64,000 nt of DNA from DATKFM01 sp046154965 (lineage in GTDB: Bacteria > Pseudomonadota > Alphaproteobacteria > Dongiales > Dongiaceae), in the NCBI GenBank assembly GCA_046154965.1, contig JBJXDY010000015.1:33122-97121 (forward strand), read 5' to 3'. Position 1 is the first letter of the stretch; each line of letters opens with the position of its first letter. A program made the position numbers and the translations under genes. Positions 8,798 through 17,068 of the stretch are shown here, piece after piece. The notes beneath the pieces are model-generated. The model saw only the letters and a program-made list of their open reading frames with translations, had not been told where the DNA came from and made no database searches.

Positions 8798-8835
8798 CCT
8801 CACCCCCTGCCCCCTCTCCCGTTTCGGGAGAGGGG
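8798..8835 (-). repeat. Right arm of 38-bp inverted repeat around the DUF559 gene (REP-like)
   Basis: This is the exact reverse complement of 8402-8439 and lies about 20 bases upstream of the DUF559 start. Each arm can form a hairpin by itself, as REP sequences do. Confidence 0.85.
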
Positions 8836-8887
8836 ATATGCTGCAACATTGAATGAAAATTACGGCCAGAGATTGGAGTGTTGACCC

Positions 8888-9634
8888 ATGACCTTCGCCA
8901 ACAAGACCGCGATCGTCACCGGCGCCGGCGGCGGCATGGGTCTCAATATCGCCAGGGATCTCCTGGCCGCGGGCGCCCATGTGACGATGATCGATTTGAA
9001 GCCGGAGCCGCCGGCCGATCTGCCCGATGGACGCGCCCGTTATCTGATCGGCGACGTGACCGAGGATACCTTCGTCTTCAAGGCGGTCGCCCAGGCATTC
9101 CAGGAAACCGGCCGGCTCGACTACCTGGTCAATGCCGCCGGCGTGCTCTGGTTCGGCCGCGACAAGTCGCTGGTGGAGATCGATCTCGACCTCTGGGACA
9201 AGATTCTGGCCATCGACCTCAAGTCCATGGTCATCACCGCGCGCCACGCCGTGCCCTTCATGCAGAAGACCGGCGGCGGCGCCATGGTGCATATCTCGTC
9301 GATTCAATGCCTGCGCGGCGACGACAAGCCGCAGGATGCCTATCAGGCGGCCAAGGCCGGCATGCTCGCGCTGTCGAAATCCCTGGCGATCCAGTTTGCG
9401 GCCGACAGGATCCGCTCCAACTGCATCCTCCCCGGTCCGGTCGAATCGCCGATGCAGGCCCGCTGGCGGGAGAATCCGGCTCAGAGGAATGCCGTCGCCG
9501 GCGCCGTTCCGCTGGGCCGTGTTGGCACCACGCAGGACATGACCGACGCCGCGCTATTCCTGCTATCGGACAAGGCCAGCTACATCACCGGCACGGACCT
9601 TATCGTCGATGGCGGCCTGACAGCGCGGCCGTAA
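8888..9634 (+). CDS. Short-chain dehydrogenase/reductase
   Basis: This 248-residue classical SDR has the cofactor motif TGAGGGMG near residue 11, NAAG at about 82, a catalytic serine around residue 138 (HISS), and YQAAK with Tyr152 and Lys156. The C-terminal part, ILPGPVESPM and YITGTDLIVDGG, is standard for FabG-like enzymes. An acidic residue after strand two (MIDLKPE) suggests NAD rather than NADP. It lies in the same direction as the ligase and the aldehyde dehydrogenase, so it may oxidise an alcohol intermediate of that pathway; the substrate is not known. Confidence 0.85.
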   Translation: MTFANKTAIVTGAGGGMGLNIARDLLAAGAHVTMIDLKPEPPADLPDGRARYLIGDVTEDTFVFKAVAQAFQETGRLDYLVNAAGVLWFGRDKSLVEIDLDLWDKILAIDLKSMVITARHAVPFMQKTGGGAMVHISSIQCLRGDDKPQDAYQAAKAGMLALSKSLAIQFAADRIRSNCILPGPVESPMQARWRENPAQRNAVAGAVPLGRVGTTQDMTDAALFLLSDKASYITGTDLIVDGGLTARP

Positions 9635-9875
9635 GGGCCGGGCGCAAAGCTGCCGTTTTTCAATCAAACTGCCGACATTTTTGAAATCTAAGACTTGCGC
9701 CGAAGTCGTCCTGTTCGATCCGGTGAGCGTATTCACTTTGAGGCATCCTTACCGCCCCGATTTTCCCTTGCGCGGCACCCCGCTCATCATAAAGTAGTAT
9801 TATCATATTGCTGTGCAACCTATAAGGGCATAAAGTGGCGGCATAGCCAACATCGATTTGGTTCTGTATTTGTTC
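9635..9875. other. AT-rich intergenic stretch without a gene
   Basis: Base composition drops sharply relative to both sides here, which marks the left edge of the cassette of unknown genes at 9.9-11.6 kb. No complete coding frame is credible. The cassette promoter is at its right end. Confidence 0.5.
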
Positions 9876-9904
9876 TTGATATTACGCTAAAATAGTCTTA
9901 TTAT
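9876..9904 (+). promoter_or_regulatory. Sigma70-like promoter of the unknown cassette
   Basis: TTGATA (9876-9881), a 17-base spacer and TATTAT (9899-9904) form a good -35/-10 pair, about 32 bases before the start codon at 9936. The surrounding DNA is AT-rich. This is pattern matching only. Confidence 0.55.
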
Positions 9905-9935
9905 TACGCATATCACATTATAGAGGATGCGTGCC

Positions 9936-10505
9936 ATGCGCCAATTGCCAAAGTTTGGACGAGACCTTACCGATGCGCAGCACCGCATCGCAAGGATTCT
10001 GGCTCGCGAGGCATCTGGAAGGGCAAAAGCCGCGACTGGCGCGAGGGACGCGGACGGCATCTACGCAGCTTCGGGAAATTCTGTCCCGCGCCGGAGCGTC
10101 GGCGACATTCCTGCTCAAGACAAGGCGCAGGACCTTGTGCCTCCGGATACCGAGATTGCCGGTGGAGACGCAATCCCACACGGCGCACGCTTTGGGTATC
10201 AACTGCCGCTCGCCATGGGTTCCTACGACACGACCGTTACAGTCGTGAATGTTGACCCCATCACAGATCAACCGCAGTCCTCTCTTCCTCTCGATATTCT
10301 CGTTGAAATGAGAGTCCCCGGAGCGCTGCTTGCAAGAGTCGCATTCAGTGAGCCTCTCGCCTTTGGGAAAGAATCAACCAAGTCGACGCGTCTGGTGATT
10401 CCGAGCGGTAGCGCCGGCGGCACCCTTGTCACGGTCGGCGGCATCAATCGCAGCGGTTATGCCGTTCGAATTGGCTTTCAGTTTGAGCGAGAACTAGAAC
10501 TATGA
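9936..10505 (+). CDS. Protein of unknown function, first gene of a two-gene cassette
   Basis: I do not recognise this 189-residue protein. It starts with a charged amphipathic segment (MRQLPKFGRDLTDAQHRIARIL), followed by a low-complexity stretch and, from about residue 90, a beta-rich domain with TTVTVVNVDP, LPLDILVEMRVPGALL and a final RIGFQFERELEL. It has no signal peptide or membrane segment. The ATG at 9936 is preferred over 9927 because GAGGA lies eight bases before it. Its stop overlaps the next start (ATGA), which implies translational coupling. The first 26 residues match those of the small protein at 11430 at 13 positions. Confidence 0.55.
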   Translation: MRQLPKFGRDLTDAQHRIARILAREASGRAKAATGARDADGIYAASGNSVPRRSVGDIPAQDKAQDLVPPDTEIAGGDAIPHGARFGYQLPLAMGSYDTTVTVVNVDPITDQPQSSLPLDILVEMRVPGALLARVAFSEPLAFGKESTKSTRLVIPSGSAGGTLVTVGGINRSGYAVRIGFQFERELEL

Positions 10506-11275
10506 TGCCGATCAGACGCGATGCGGTGCAGCTAGGATCAATCGTGGTTCTTGCCGCTGCGGCATCTCTCTCGCCGCTTGTTGGCACTTCAGGCGCCGTG
10601 GCCGACGTTGTGCGCCGCTCTGATCGACTTGAGGTCTACACCGCTCACGCCCGTGAATGTCCGTCGGCGCGCGGGAACTCCTTTCAGCTCTGCCTGCCGG
10701 GGCAGCCCGTCAGCCGGACGGCCGTCGAGACAATGTCGAGAATGTTGAACAACGCATCCGACAAGGTCACGCTCTGCGCCGTCGACGCGATCGTCATCCG
10801 CTCCGAAATCGTCTGCCAGGCGGATGAACTTGTCCCTCCAGATCCTTTCAACGCGCTGCCACCGCCTGAGTCGGACCAGCTCCGCAATCTCGACGGCGAC
10901 CTTCTGCTGGCAGATCTCATGACGAAGCTGGCCAAGGCGTGGGGCCGTCACGGGAATCCGGAGCGGGCGGCGGAGTTGTTTCAAGGAGCCGATCAGCTGG
11001 CGGCCCTTCACGAAGACTATGTTCCGCTGGCGCGGCACTCGTTGTTGAAGGAGTGGCTAGCCTTCGAAACCGGCCGCGGGCAATTGGAACAGGCGTTGAG
11101 CGTGGCTCGGGCTCTCGCTGCGAGCCACAGACATATGCTCGAACAATCGTCCCTGTGGCCGACGACAGACTTGGTCGAATCGCTCAAGACAGAGGCGGAC
11201 TTTCTGGATCGTTTGGGGCGCCACGACGAGGCGGAGGAACGCCGCCGCGAGGCCGATTCGCTCACAGCCGAATAA
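10502..11275 (+). CDS. Exported protein of unknown function with TPR-like helices
   Basis: The 257-residue product begins with a likely Sec signal (positively charged MMPIRRDAV, then a hydrophobic VVLAAAASLSPLVGTSGAVA) with cleavage near residue 35. The next part has four or five cysteines (ECPSAR, FQLCLPGQ, LCAVDA, VCQADE) that could form disulfides. The C-terminal half is helical and resembles tetratricopeptide-type pairs (GNPERAAELFQGADQLAAL, GQLEQALSVARAL, LGRHDEAEERRREADSL). It is coupled to the preceding gene by a four-base overlap, so the two probably act together. I cannot assign a function. Confidence 0.6.
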   Translation: MMPIRRDAVQLGSIVVLAAAASLSPLVGTSGAVADVVRRSDRLEVYTAHARECPSARGNSFQLCLPGQPVSRTAVETMSRMLNNASDKVTLCAVDAIVIRSEIVCQADELVPPDPFNALPPPESDQLRNLDGDLLLADLMTKLAKAWGRHGNPERAAELFQGADQLAALHEDYVPLARHSLLKEWLAFETGRGQLEQALSVARALAASHRHMLEQSSLWPTTDLVESLKTEADFLDRLGRHDEAEERRREADSLTAE

Positions 11276-11429
11276 TTGGCGGAGAGGTCTGCGTCGCGCC
11301 GGCTGAACTCCATGGTCCGGCAGGCCAACTGGGCGATTAAGCTATGGGCTGCGTGTTCTGCTTTTGTTCTTGACAGCCGAAAGTAACGGCTTTGTACTTG
11401 TGCTGGAGAATCATCCAGGGAGACAAGCC

Positions 11430-11627
11430 ATGCGCGAACGTCCGCCATTAGGCCGGGAACTAGCGGAAGCCCAAGACCGCCTCGACGAAGTGCTAGCGCG
11501 CTGCGCGATTCGGCTGAGCGCCTTTAGCGGCGCCACCACCGCCAACGACAATTTCCTCTTTCCCGGCAAGGGTGCCGACGAGAGCGACTGCGCCCGTGGC
11601 GAAGGATCCCGAGACCGAACCGGATAA
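11430..11627 (+). CDS. Small protein sharing its N-terminus with the 9936 product
   Basis: This 65-residue frame starts with MRERPPLGRELAEAQDRLDEVLA, which matches the start of the protein at 9936 in spacing of Pro, Gly-Arg, Leu, Ala-Gln, Arg and Leu-Ala (13 identities in 26). A good AGGGAGA ribosome site precedes its ATG. The rest (SAFSGATTANDNFLFPGKG) resembles nothing I know and ends 99 bases before the aldehyde dehydrogenase. It may be a genuine small protein, or a truncated paralogue of the first cassette gene. Confidence 0.45.
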   Translation: MRERPPLGRELAEAQDRLDEVLARCAIRLSAFSGATTANDNFLFPGKGADESDCARGEGSRDRTG

Positions 11628-11726
11628 TCAGCCGTTCCATTGCCTCTCCGTAAGCGCCCTCCTACAGTCGCGCCGGTTCGCCGCCGTCGCGCGGCCAGGA
11701 AATTCCCCGAGGGAGGGTCCGCCGCC

Positions 11727-13115
11727 ATGGCTGAGCAGAAAACCATCACCCCGATCGACGGCAGCGTGCTCGTCACGCGCAAGCTCGCGACCCGGAAACA
11801 GATCGCCGATGCGCTGGCCGCCGGCCGCAAGGCCCAGGCGGCATGGAAGCATGTGCCGGTCGCCGAACGCGGCCGCGTCGTCGCCAAGGCGGTGGATTAC
11901 TTCGTCGCCAACAAGCAGGAGATCGCCGAGGAGCTGACGCGGCAGATCGGCCGTCCCGTCGGCCAGTCGCCCGGCGAGATTCGCGGCTTCGAGGAGCGCG
12001 CCCGCTACATGATCGAGATCGCGCCCAGCGCCCTCGGCGACGTTCCCGTCGAGCCCAAGCCCGGCTTTACCCGCTTCATCCGCCGGGAGCCGCTCGGCGT
12101 GGTCTTTATCGTCGCGCCCTGGAACTTCCCCTATCTCACCTCGGTCAACGGCGTGGTGCCCGCGCTGATGGCCGGCAACGCGGTGATCCTCAAGCATTCC
12201 GCGCAGACGCCGCTCTGCGCCGAGCGCTTCGCCGCCGCCTTCAAGGAAGCCGGCCTGCCCAAGGGCCTGTTCCAGCATCTGCACATGTCCCATGACGACA
12301 CGCTGAAGCTGATCGGCACCGATGGCATCGACTATGTGAATTTCACCGGCAGCGTGGCCGCCGGCCACGCCATCGTGCAGGCGGCCTCCGGCCGTTTCAT
12401 CGGCCTGGGGCTGGAACTCGGCGGCTGCGATCCCGCCTATGTGCGCGCCGACGCCAACCTGGCCCATGCGATCGAGAATCTGGTCGATGGCGCGATGTTC
12501 AATTCCGGCCAGTCCTGCTGCGGAATCCAGCGCGTCTATGTGCATCAGGATCTCTACAAGCCGTTCCTCGATGGCTTCGTCGAGCTGACCAGGAAGTACA
12601 ATCTGGGCAATCCGCTGGAGAGCGGCGTCAATCTCGGCCCTGTCGTGCGCACCCGCGCCGCCGACGAGATTCGCAAGCAGGTGGCCAAGGCCTCGCGCCA
12701 GGGCGCCAAGCCGCTGATCGATCCCAAGCACTTCAAGGCCGACAAGAAAGGCACCGCCTATGTGGCGCCCCAGGTGTTCAAGGTCGACAGCAACAGCAAC
12801 TCGGTGATGCAGGAAGAATGCTTCGGCCCCGTCGCCGGCATCATGAAGGTGAAGAACGACGACGAGGCGATCCGCCATATGAACGACAGCGATTTCGGCC
12901 TGACCGCCGCCATCTGGACCTCGGACGAGAAAGCCGCGCTCGACATCGGCAACCGCATCGACACCGGCACCTGGTTCATGAACCGCTGCGACTATCTGGA
13001 CCCGGCGCTGGGCTGGACCGGCGTCAAGGATTCCGGCCGCGGCTGCACGCTGTCCCGAGTCGGCTACGAATACCTGACGCGGCCGAAGTCGTTCCATCTT
13101 CGCACGCAGATCTAG
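11727..13115 (+). CDS. NAD(P)-dependent aldehyde dehydrogenase
   Basis: The 462-residue protein is a standard aldehyde dehydrogenase. APWNFPY marks the cofactor site, FTGSVAAG the Rossmann loop, LELGGCDP carries the general base Glu230, and GQSCCG carries the catalytic Cys264. The EECFGPV motif near residue 375 is also present. The frame is open from 11640, but the ATG at 11727 follows GAGGGAGGG and opens the conserved part. It probably oxidises the aldehyde made from a glutamylated amino alcohol by one of the nearby dehydrogenases; that pairing is inferred from position. Confidence 0.9.
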   Translation: MAEQKTITPIDGSVLVTRKLATRKQIADALAAGRKAQAAWKHVPVAERGRVVAKAVDYFVANKQEIAEELTRQIGRPVGQSPGEIRGFEERARYMIEIAPSALGDVPVEPKPGFTRFIRREPLGVVFIVAPWNFPYLTSVNGVVPALMAGNAVILKHSAQTPLCAERFAAAFKEAGLPKGLFQHLHMSHDDTLKLIGTDGIDYVNFTGSVAAGHAIVQAASGRFIGLGLELGGCDPAYVRADANLAHAIENLVDGAMFNSGQSCCGIQRVYVHQDLYKPFLDGFVELTRKYNLGNPLESGVNLGPVVRTRAADEIRKQVAKASRQGAKPLIDPKHFKADKKGTAYVAPQVFKVDSNSNSVMQEECFGPVAGIMKVKNDDEAIRHMNDSDFGLTAAIWTSDEKAALDIGNRIDTGTWFMNRCDYLDPALGWTGVKDSGRGCTLSRVGYEYLTRPKSFHLRTQI

Positions 13116-13166
13116 GATGTGATCGCGCGGACACGCTGAAACCGGCTGCAGGAAAAGGCCAGGAAA

Positions 13167-13190
13167 ACCGCCGGACAAATCGCCGGCGGT
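13167..13190 (+). terminator. Hairpin after the aldehyde dehydrogenase gene
   Basis: An 8-bp perfect stem (13167-13174 with 13183-13190, eight-base loop) lies about 50 bases past the stop. There is no T-run, so termination would need Rho or the hairpin has another use. Confidence 0.4.
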
Positions 13191-13252
13191 AGCGCCTAAG
13201 GCCTTGTTGAATCGAGCCCCGGATCGATTTGCCCGCGAAAATTCACCATAGT

Positions 13253-13268
13253 TGTGACCTAGCTCACA
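13253..13268 (+). promoter_or_regulatory. CRP-type operator upstream of the large regulator
   Basis: TGTGACCTAGCTCACA is a perfect match to the CRP/FNR-family consensus TGTGA-N6-TCACA. It lies 131 bases before the start at 13399 in an otherwise gene-free stretch. It suggests control of the regulator gene by a CRP-like protein; which member of the family binds cannot be told. Confidence 0.65.
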
Positions 13269-13398
13269 TTCGGCAACTCCGCTGGGTGCAATGACTCTGC
13301 CGCGCCTCGCGCAGGGATTCGATCTTCCGCCCGTGACATTTTCTTGGCTCCTGGCGAAGAATGAGCCGCACATCACACACTGAGATCCCGGAAATCCC

Positions 13399-16300
13399 AT
13401 GGTTGCACCCTTGCCGGACCCGAAAAACCAGCCCGCGTTCCAGCTCAAGCTGCTCGGCGGTTTTGCCGCCCACGGCCCGCGCGGCGAGCCGCTGGAAATC
13501 GCCGGCCAGAAGGACCGCGCCCTGCTCGCCTACCTCGCCTTGTCGCCCGGCGTTTCCCATGGCCGCGACAAGCTGGCGGCGCTGCTGTGGAGCGACCATG
13601 GCGAGCGGCAGGCGCGGGACAGCCTGAAGCAATGCCTGCTCCGGCTGCGGCGCGCGCTGGCCGCCGTGCAGCCCGACGCCGTCACCGGCGACCGCCAGAC
13701 CGTCGCCTTCCAGCCTGATGACATCGAGGTCGACGCGGTCAGATTCGCGCAGCTCGCGGCAACATCGGACGGGTTGGATCGGGCGGTCGATCTGTTTCAG
13801 GGCGATCTTCTGGATGGGCTCAGCGTGCGTGCCGCCGCCTTCGAAGACTGGCTGCTGGTGGAACGGCAGCGGCTGCGCCATCTCGCCATCGACGCGCTCT
13901 CGCAATCCCTCGCCCAGGCGCAGGCTGCGGGCTTGCGCGACTGCATCTCGTCCCGGGCCCGCCGCCTGCTGTCGCTCGACCCCCTGCAGGAAGGCGCCTG
14001 CCGCGCGCTGATGAAACTCCATATCGACCGCGCGGAACGCGCCCAGGCGCTGAAGCTGTTCGAGAGCTTCCGCGATCGGCTGCAGCAGGAACTCGGCGTC
14101 AAGCCCGAACTGGAAACGCTACGCCTTTACGATGCGATCCGTCAGCAGCGCGCCGGCCCACCGCTGTCCCCGCCCGCTGCCGAGACGGCCGTCGCGCCGG
14201 CGCCGCCGGAGCTATCCGCCAAGCCGTCGATCGCCGTCCTGCCCTTCCAGGCCGCCGGCGACGACCCCGAGCCCGAACAATTCGCCGACGGCCTGACCGA
14301 AGCCATCATCATCGACCTGTCCCAAGTCTCCGGTCTCTTCACCGCCGCGCGCCACTGCGTCTTCGCGCTGAAGGGCCAGCCGATCGAGGTCGCGCGCATC
14401 GCCCGGGAATTGAAGGTCCGCTATGTGATCAGCGGCAGCGTGCGCAAAGCAGGAAACCGTCTGCGCATCACCGCACAGCTCATCGACACCGGAACCAGCG
14501 GCCATGTCTGGGGCATGCGCTATGACCGCAGCCTCGACGATATCTTCGCCCTGCAGGACGAGATAGCCAAGACCATCGCCGACGTGCTGAAAGTTCAACT
14601 TCTCCCCTCGGAAATGGAGAGCATCGCCAGCCGCTCCACCAGCAGCAGCGCCGCCTATGAGTATTTTCTGCGCGGCCGTTCTTTCTATCTGCGCGGCCTC
14701 GACAAGCGATGCCTGCGCATTGCCCGCGACATGTACGCCAAGGCGGTGGAGATCGACCCCGGCTATGCGCGCGCCCATGCGGGCATCGCCATCTGCGACG
14801 GCTATCTCTCGATGAGCGATCCCCGCATGTCCTGGGCGACGGTGCTGCGGGAAAGCGAGCACGCGCTGGAGCTCGAGCCCAATCTGGCTGAGGCCCACGC
14901 GGCCCGCGGGCTGGCGCTCAATGGCGCCGGGCGCCACAAAGATGCTGCTCTTGCCTTCCAGCAGGCCCTTGAACTTAATCCCAATCTGTTCGAAGCCTGC
15001 TTCTTCTGGGGCGAGGTCTGCCAGGTGCAGAATCAGCGCGAGCAGGCCGTGGCCCTGTTCCAACGCGCCGCGGAACTGCGGTCCAACGACTATCGCGCGC
15101 TCGGTCTTCTGGCGACTGCCTACAAGATCGTCGGCGATCAGGATCAGGCCATGGCCGCGGCGCGCCGCTGCCTCGAGCGCGTCGAAGCCGCCGTCAAGCA
15201 GCATCCCGACAACGCCGGCGCGCTGGCCTTCGGCGCCATCGCTCTGGCGGAGTTGGGCCAGACGCAACAGGCGGAGGATTGGGCCACCCGCGCGATCATG
15301 ATCGGGCCTGACGATCATCTGGTGCAGTACAATGTCGCCTGCGCCCAGGTGCTGCTCGGCAATGCCGACGCCGCCGTCACCCATCTTGAGAGCGCCTTTG
15401 CCGCGTCGCCGGATTTCCGCCGCTGGCTGGCGGAATGGCTGGCCCATGACGCCGACTTCGATCCTCTGCGCCGCCATCCGCGCTTCCAGGCGCTGACCGA
15501 GCGGCTGACCCTGGAGCATCATGCGGATGCCGCCGGCGACCGGCCGGCCGTCGCGGTGTTGCCCTTCGCCAACATTGCCGGCGATCCCGAGCAGGAGTAC
15601 TTCGCCGACGGCTTGACCGAGGACATCGTCACCGATCTTTCCCAAGTGTCCTCGCTGTTCGTCGCCGCGCGGCACAGCATGCAGGCATACAAGGGGCGGC
15701 AGCCCGACATCCGGAAGCTGGCGCAGGATCTCAATGTGGACTACGTCCTCGAAGGGGCGGTGCGGAAGGAAGGGCGCTGCGTGCGCATCAATGCGCGCCT
15801 GGTCGACGGCGCCACCGGCGATCACCTCTGGGCCAACCGCTATGACCGGAGCGTCGATGATATCTTCGCCCTGCAGGACGAGATTTCCAAGAGCATCGTC
15901 GACACGCTGCGCGTGAAACTGCTGCCGGTGGAAATCGAGACCATCGCCAGCCGCTCCACCAAGAATCCGGCGGCCTACGAGCATTACCTCCTCGGCCGCT
16001 CGTTCTATCTGCGCGGCATGGATTCCCGCAGCCTGCGAATCGCCCGCGATCTCTACGCCAAGGCTTGCGAAGTCGATCCCGGCTATGCCCGCGCCCGCGC
16101 CGGCATGGCGATCTGCGAATGCCACCTGTCGATGCGCGATCCCGGCGCGGCGGAAGCCCCGCTCCGCGACAGCGATCAGGCGCTCGAACTGGCGCCCAAC
16201 TCCGCCGAGGCCCATGCGGCCAAGGGTCTCGCCCTCTACGTCACCGGCTATTTCGCCGAGGCCGCCGTCCTGTTCGATCGCGCCATGACCCTCGATGCCA

Positions 16301-16851
16301 ACCTGTTCGAGGCCTATTTCTTCGACGGCCGCTGCCGGCGCATCCAGGGGCAGCGGGAACTGGCGGCAGCGCGCTTCGCCCGCGCGGCTGAATTGCGGCC
16401 CAACGATTTCCGCTCCGTCGGCATGCTCGCCGAGGAGTACCGGGCGCTGGGCCGCATCGAGGAAGCCCGCGCCGCCGAGCGCCGCTGCCTCGAACGCCTC
16501 GCCGTTGAAGTGAAAGCCCATCCGGAAAATGCCGATGCCTGGGCCTTCGGCAGCGCCATCCTCGCCCATCTGGATGAGCCGGAGCGCGCAACCGTCTGGG
16601 CGTCGCGGGCGATGATTATGACGCCCGGCGACTACCTCGTCCTCTACAACACCGCGCGCACCTATGCGCTGCTGGGCGATACCGCCACGGCCCTCGACCG
16701 GCTGGAGCTAGCTTGCGATACCCAACCGGCTATGCGCCGCCGCCTCGCGGCTTGGATGCCGCTGGATCACGACCTCGATGCACTGCGAAGCGAGGAGCGC
16801 CTCCGGAAGTTGACGGAGAAGCTGAGCTTGGAGTTTCCGGAACTCTGCTGA
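13399..16851 (+). CDS. BTAD-type transcriptional regulator with two TolB-like plus TPR modules
   Basis: This 1150-residue protein starts with an OmpR/SARP-like winged helix (about 12-100, FQLKLLGGFAAHGPRG and DKLAALLWSD) and a bacterial transcriptional activator domain (about 105-250, ending ALKLFESFRDRLQQELGVKP). Two large repeats follow, at about 277-714 and 717-1150. Each has a TolB-like domain (SIAVLPFQAAGDDPEPEQFADGL; AVAVLPFANIAGDPEQEYFADGL) and then a run of tetratricopeptide repeats. Such proteins are annotated in proteobacteria as adenylate cyclase-like or SARP regulators without a cyclase domain; none is seen here. It lies inside the amine cluster and may control it. The doubling of the module is unusual. 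Confidence 0.8.
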   Translation: MVAPLPDPKNQPAFQLKLLGGFAAHGPRGEPLEIAGQKDRALLAYLALSPGVSHGRDKLAALLWSDHGERQARDSLKQCLLRLRRALAAVQPDAVTGDRQTVAFQPDDIEVDAVRFAQLAATSDGLDRAVDLFQGDLLDGLSVRAAAFEDWLLVERQRLRHLAIDALSQSLAQAQAAGLRDCISSRARRLLSLDPLQEGACRALMKLHIDRAERAQALKLFESFRDRLQQELGVKPELETLRLYDAIRQQRAGPPLSPPAAETAVAPAPPELSAKPSIAVLPFQAAGDDPEPEQFADGLTEAIIIDLSQVSGLFTAARHCVFALKGQPIEVARIARELKVRYVISGSVRKAGNRLRITAQLIDTGTSGHVWGMRYDRSLDDIFALQDEIAKTIADVLKVQLLPSEMESIASRSTSSSAAYEYFLRGRSFYLRGLDKRCLRIARDMYAKAVEIDPGYARAHAGIAICDGYLSMSDPRMSWATVLRESEHALELEPNLAEAHAARGLALNGAGRHKDAALAFQQALELNPNLFEACFFWGEVCQVQNQREQAVALFQRAAELRSNDYRALGLLATAYKIVGDQDQAMAAARRCLERVEAAVKQHPDNAGALAFGAIALAELGQTQQAEDWATRAIMIGPDDHLVQYNVACAQVLLGNADAAVTHLESAFAASPDFRRWLAEWLAHDADFDPLRRHPRFQALTERLTLEHHADAAGDRPAVAVLPFANIAGDPEQEYFADGLTEDIVTDLSQVSSLFVAARHSMQAYKGRQPDIRKLAQDLNVDYVLEGAVRKEGRCVRINARLVDGATGDHLWANRYDRSVDDIFALQDEISKSIVDTLRVKLLPVEIETIASRSTKNPAAYEHYLLGRSFYLRGMDSRSLRIARDLYAKACEVDPGYARARAGMAICECHLSMRDPGAAEAPLRDSDQALELAPNSAEAHAAKGLALYVTGYFAEAAVLFDRAMTLDANLFEAYFFDGRCRRIQGQRELAAARFARAAELRPNDFRSVGMLAEEYRALGRIEEARAAERRCLERLAVEVKAHPENADAWAFGSAILAHLDEPERATVWASRAMIMTPGDYLVLYNTARTYALLGDTATALDRLELACDTQPAMRRRLAAWMPLDHDLDALRSEERLRKLTEKLSLEFPELC

Positions 16852-17068
16852 GCAATCAGGTTGTGGGCGCGGAAAGCCTGCAAATGCGCTGGGAACATAA
16901 GGGGAACTTCTATCCGATTTGCGAGGGCGGATCGGGTGATCGCCTGGGCCACGAGGGGCTAGCCGGTTTGCGCCGATTTCGGCCTGTCAAAGCGGCGCGG
17001 CGGCGCTAGATTGGCTGCACTTCCATCGCCAAAGACCCAAGCAAAAAAATTCTGAACGAGGACCCGTC

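Noticed and set aside
14212..16569. Minus-strand frame of 785 residues
   Set aside because: Antisense to the BTAD/TolB/TPR regulator; its internal repetition mirrors the duplication on the coding strand.
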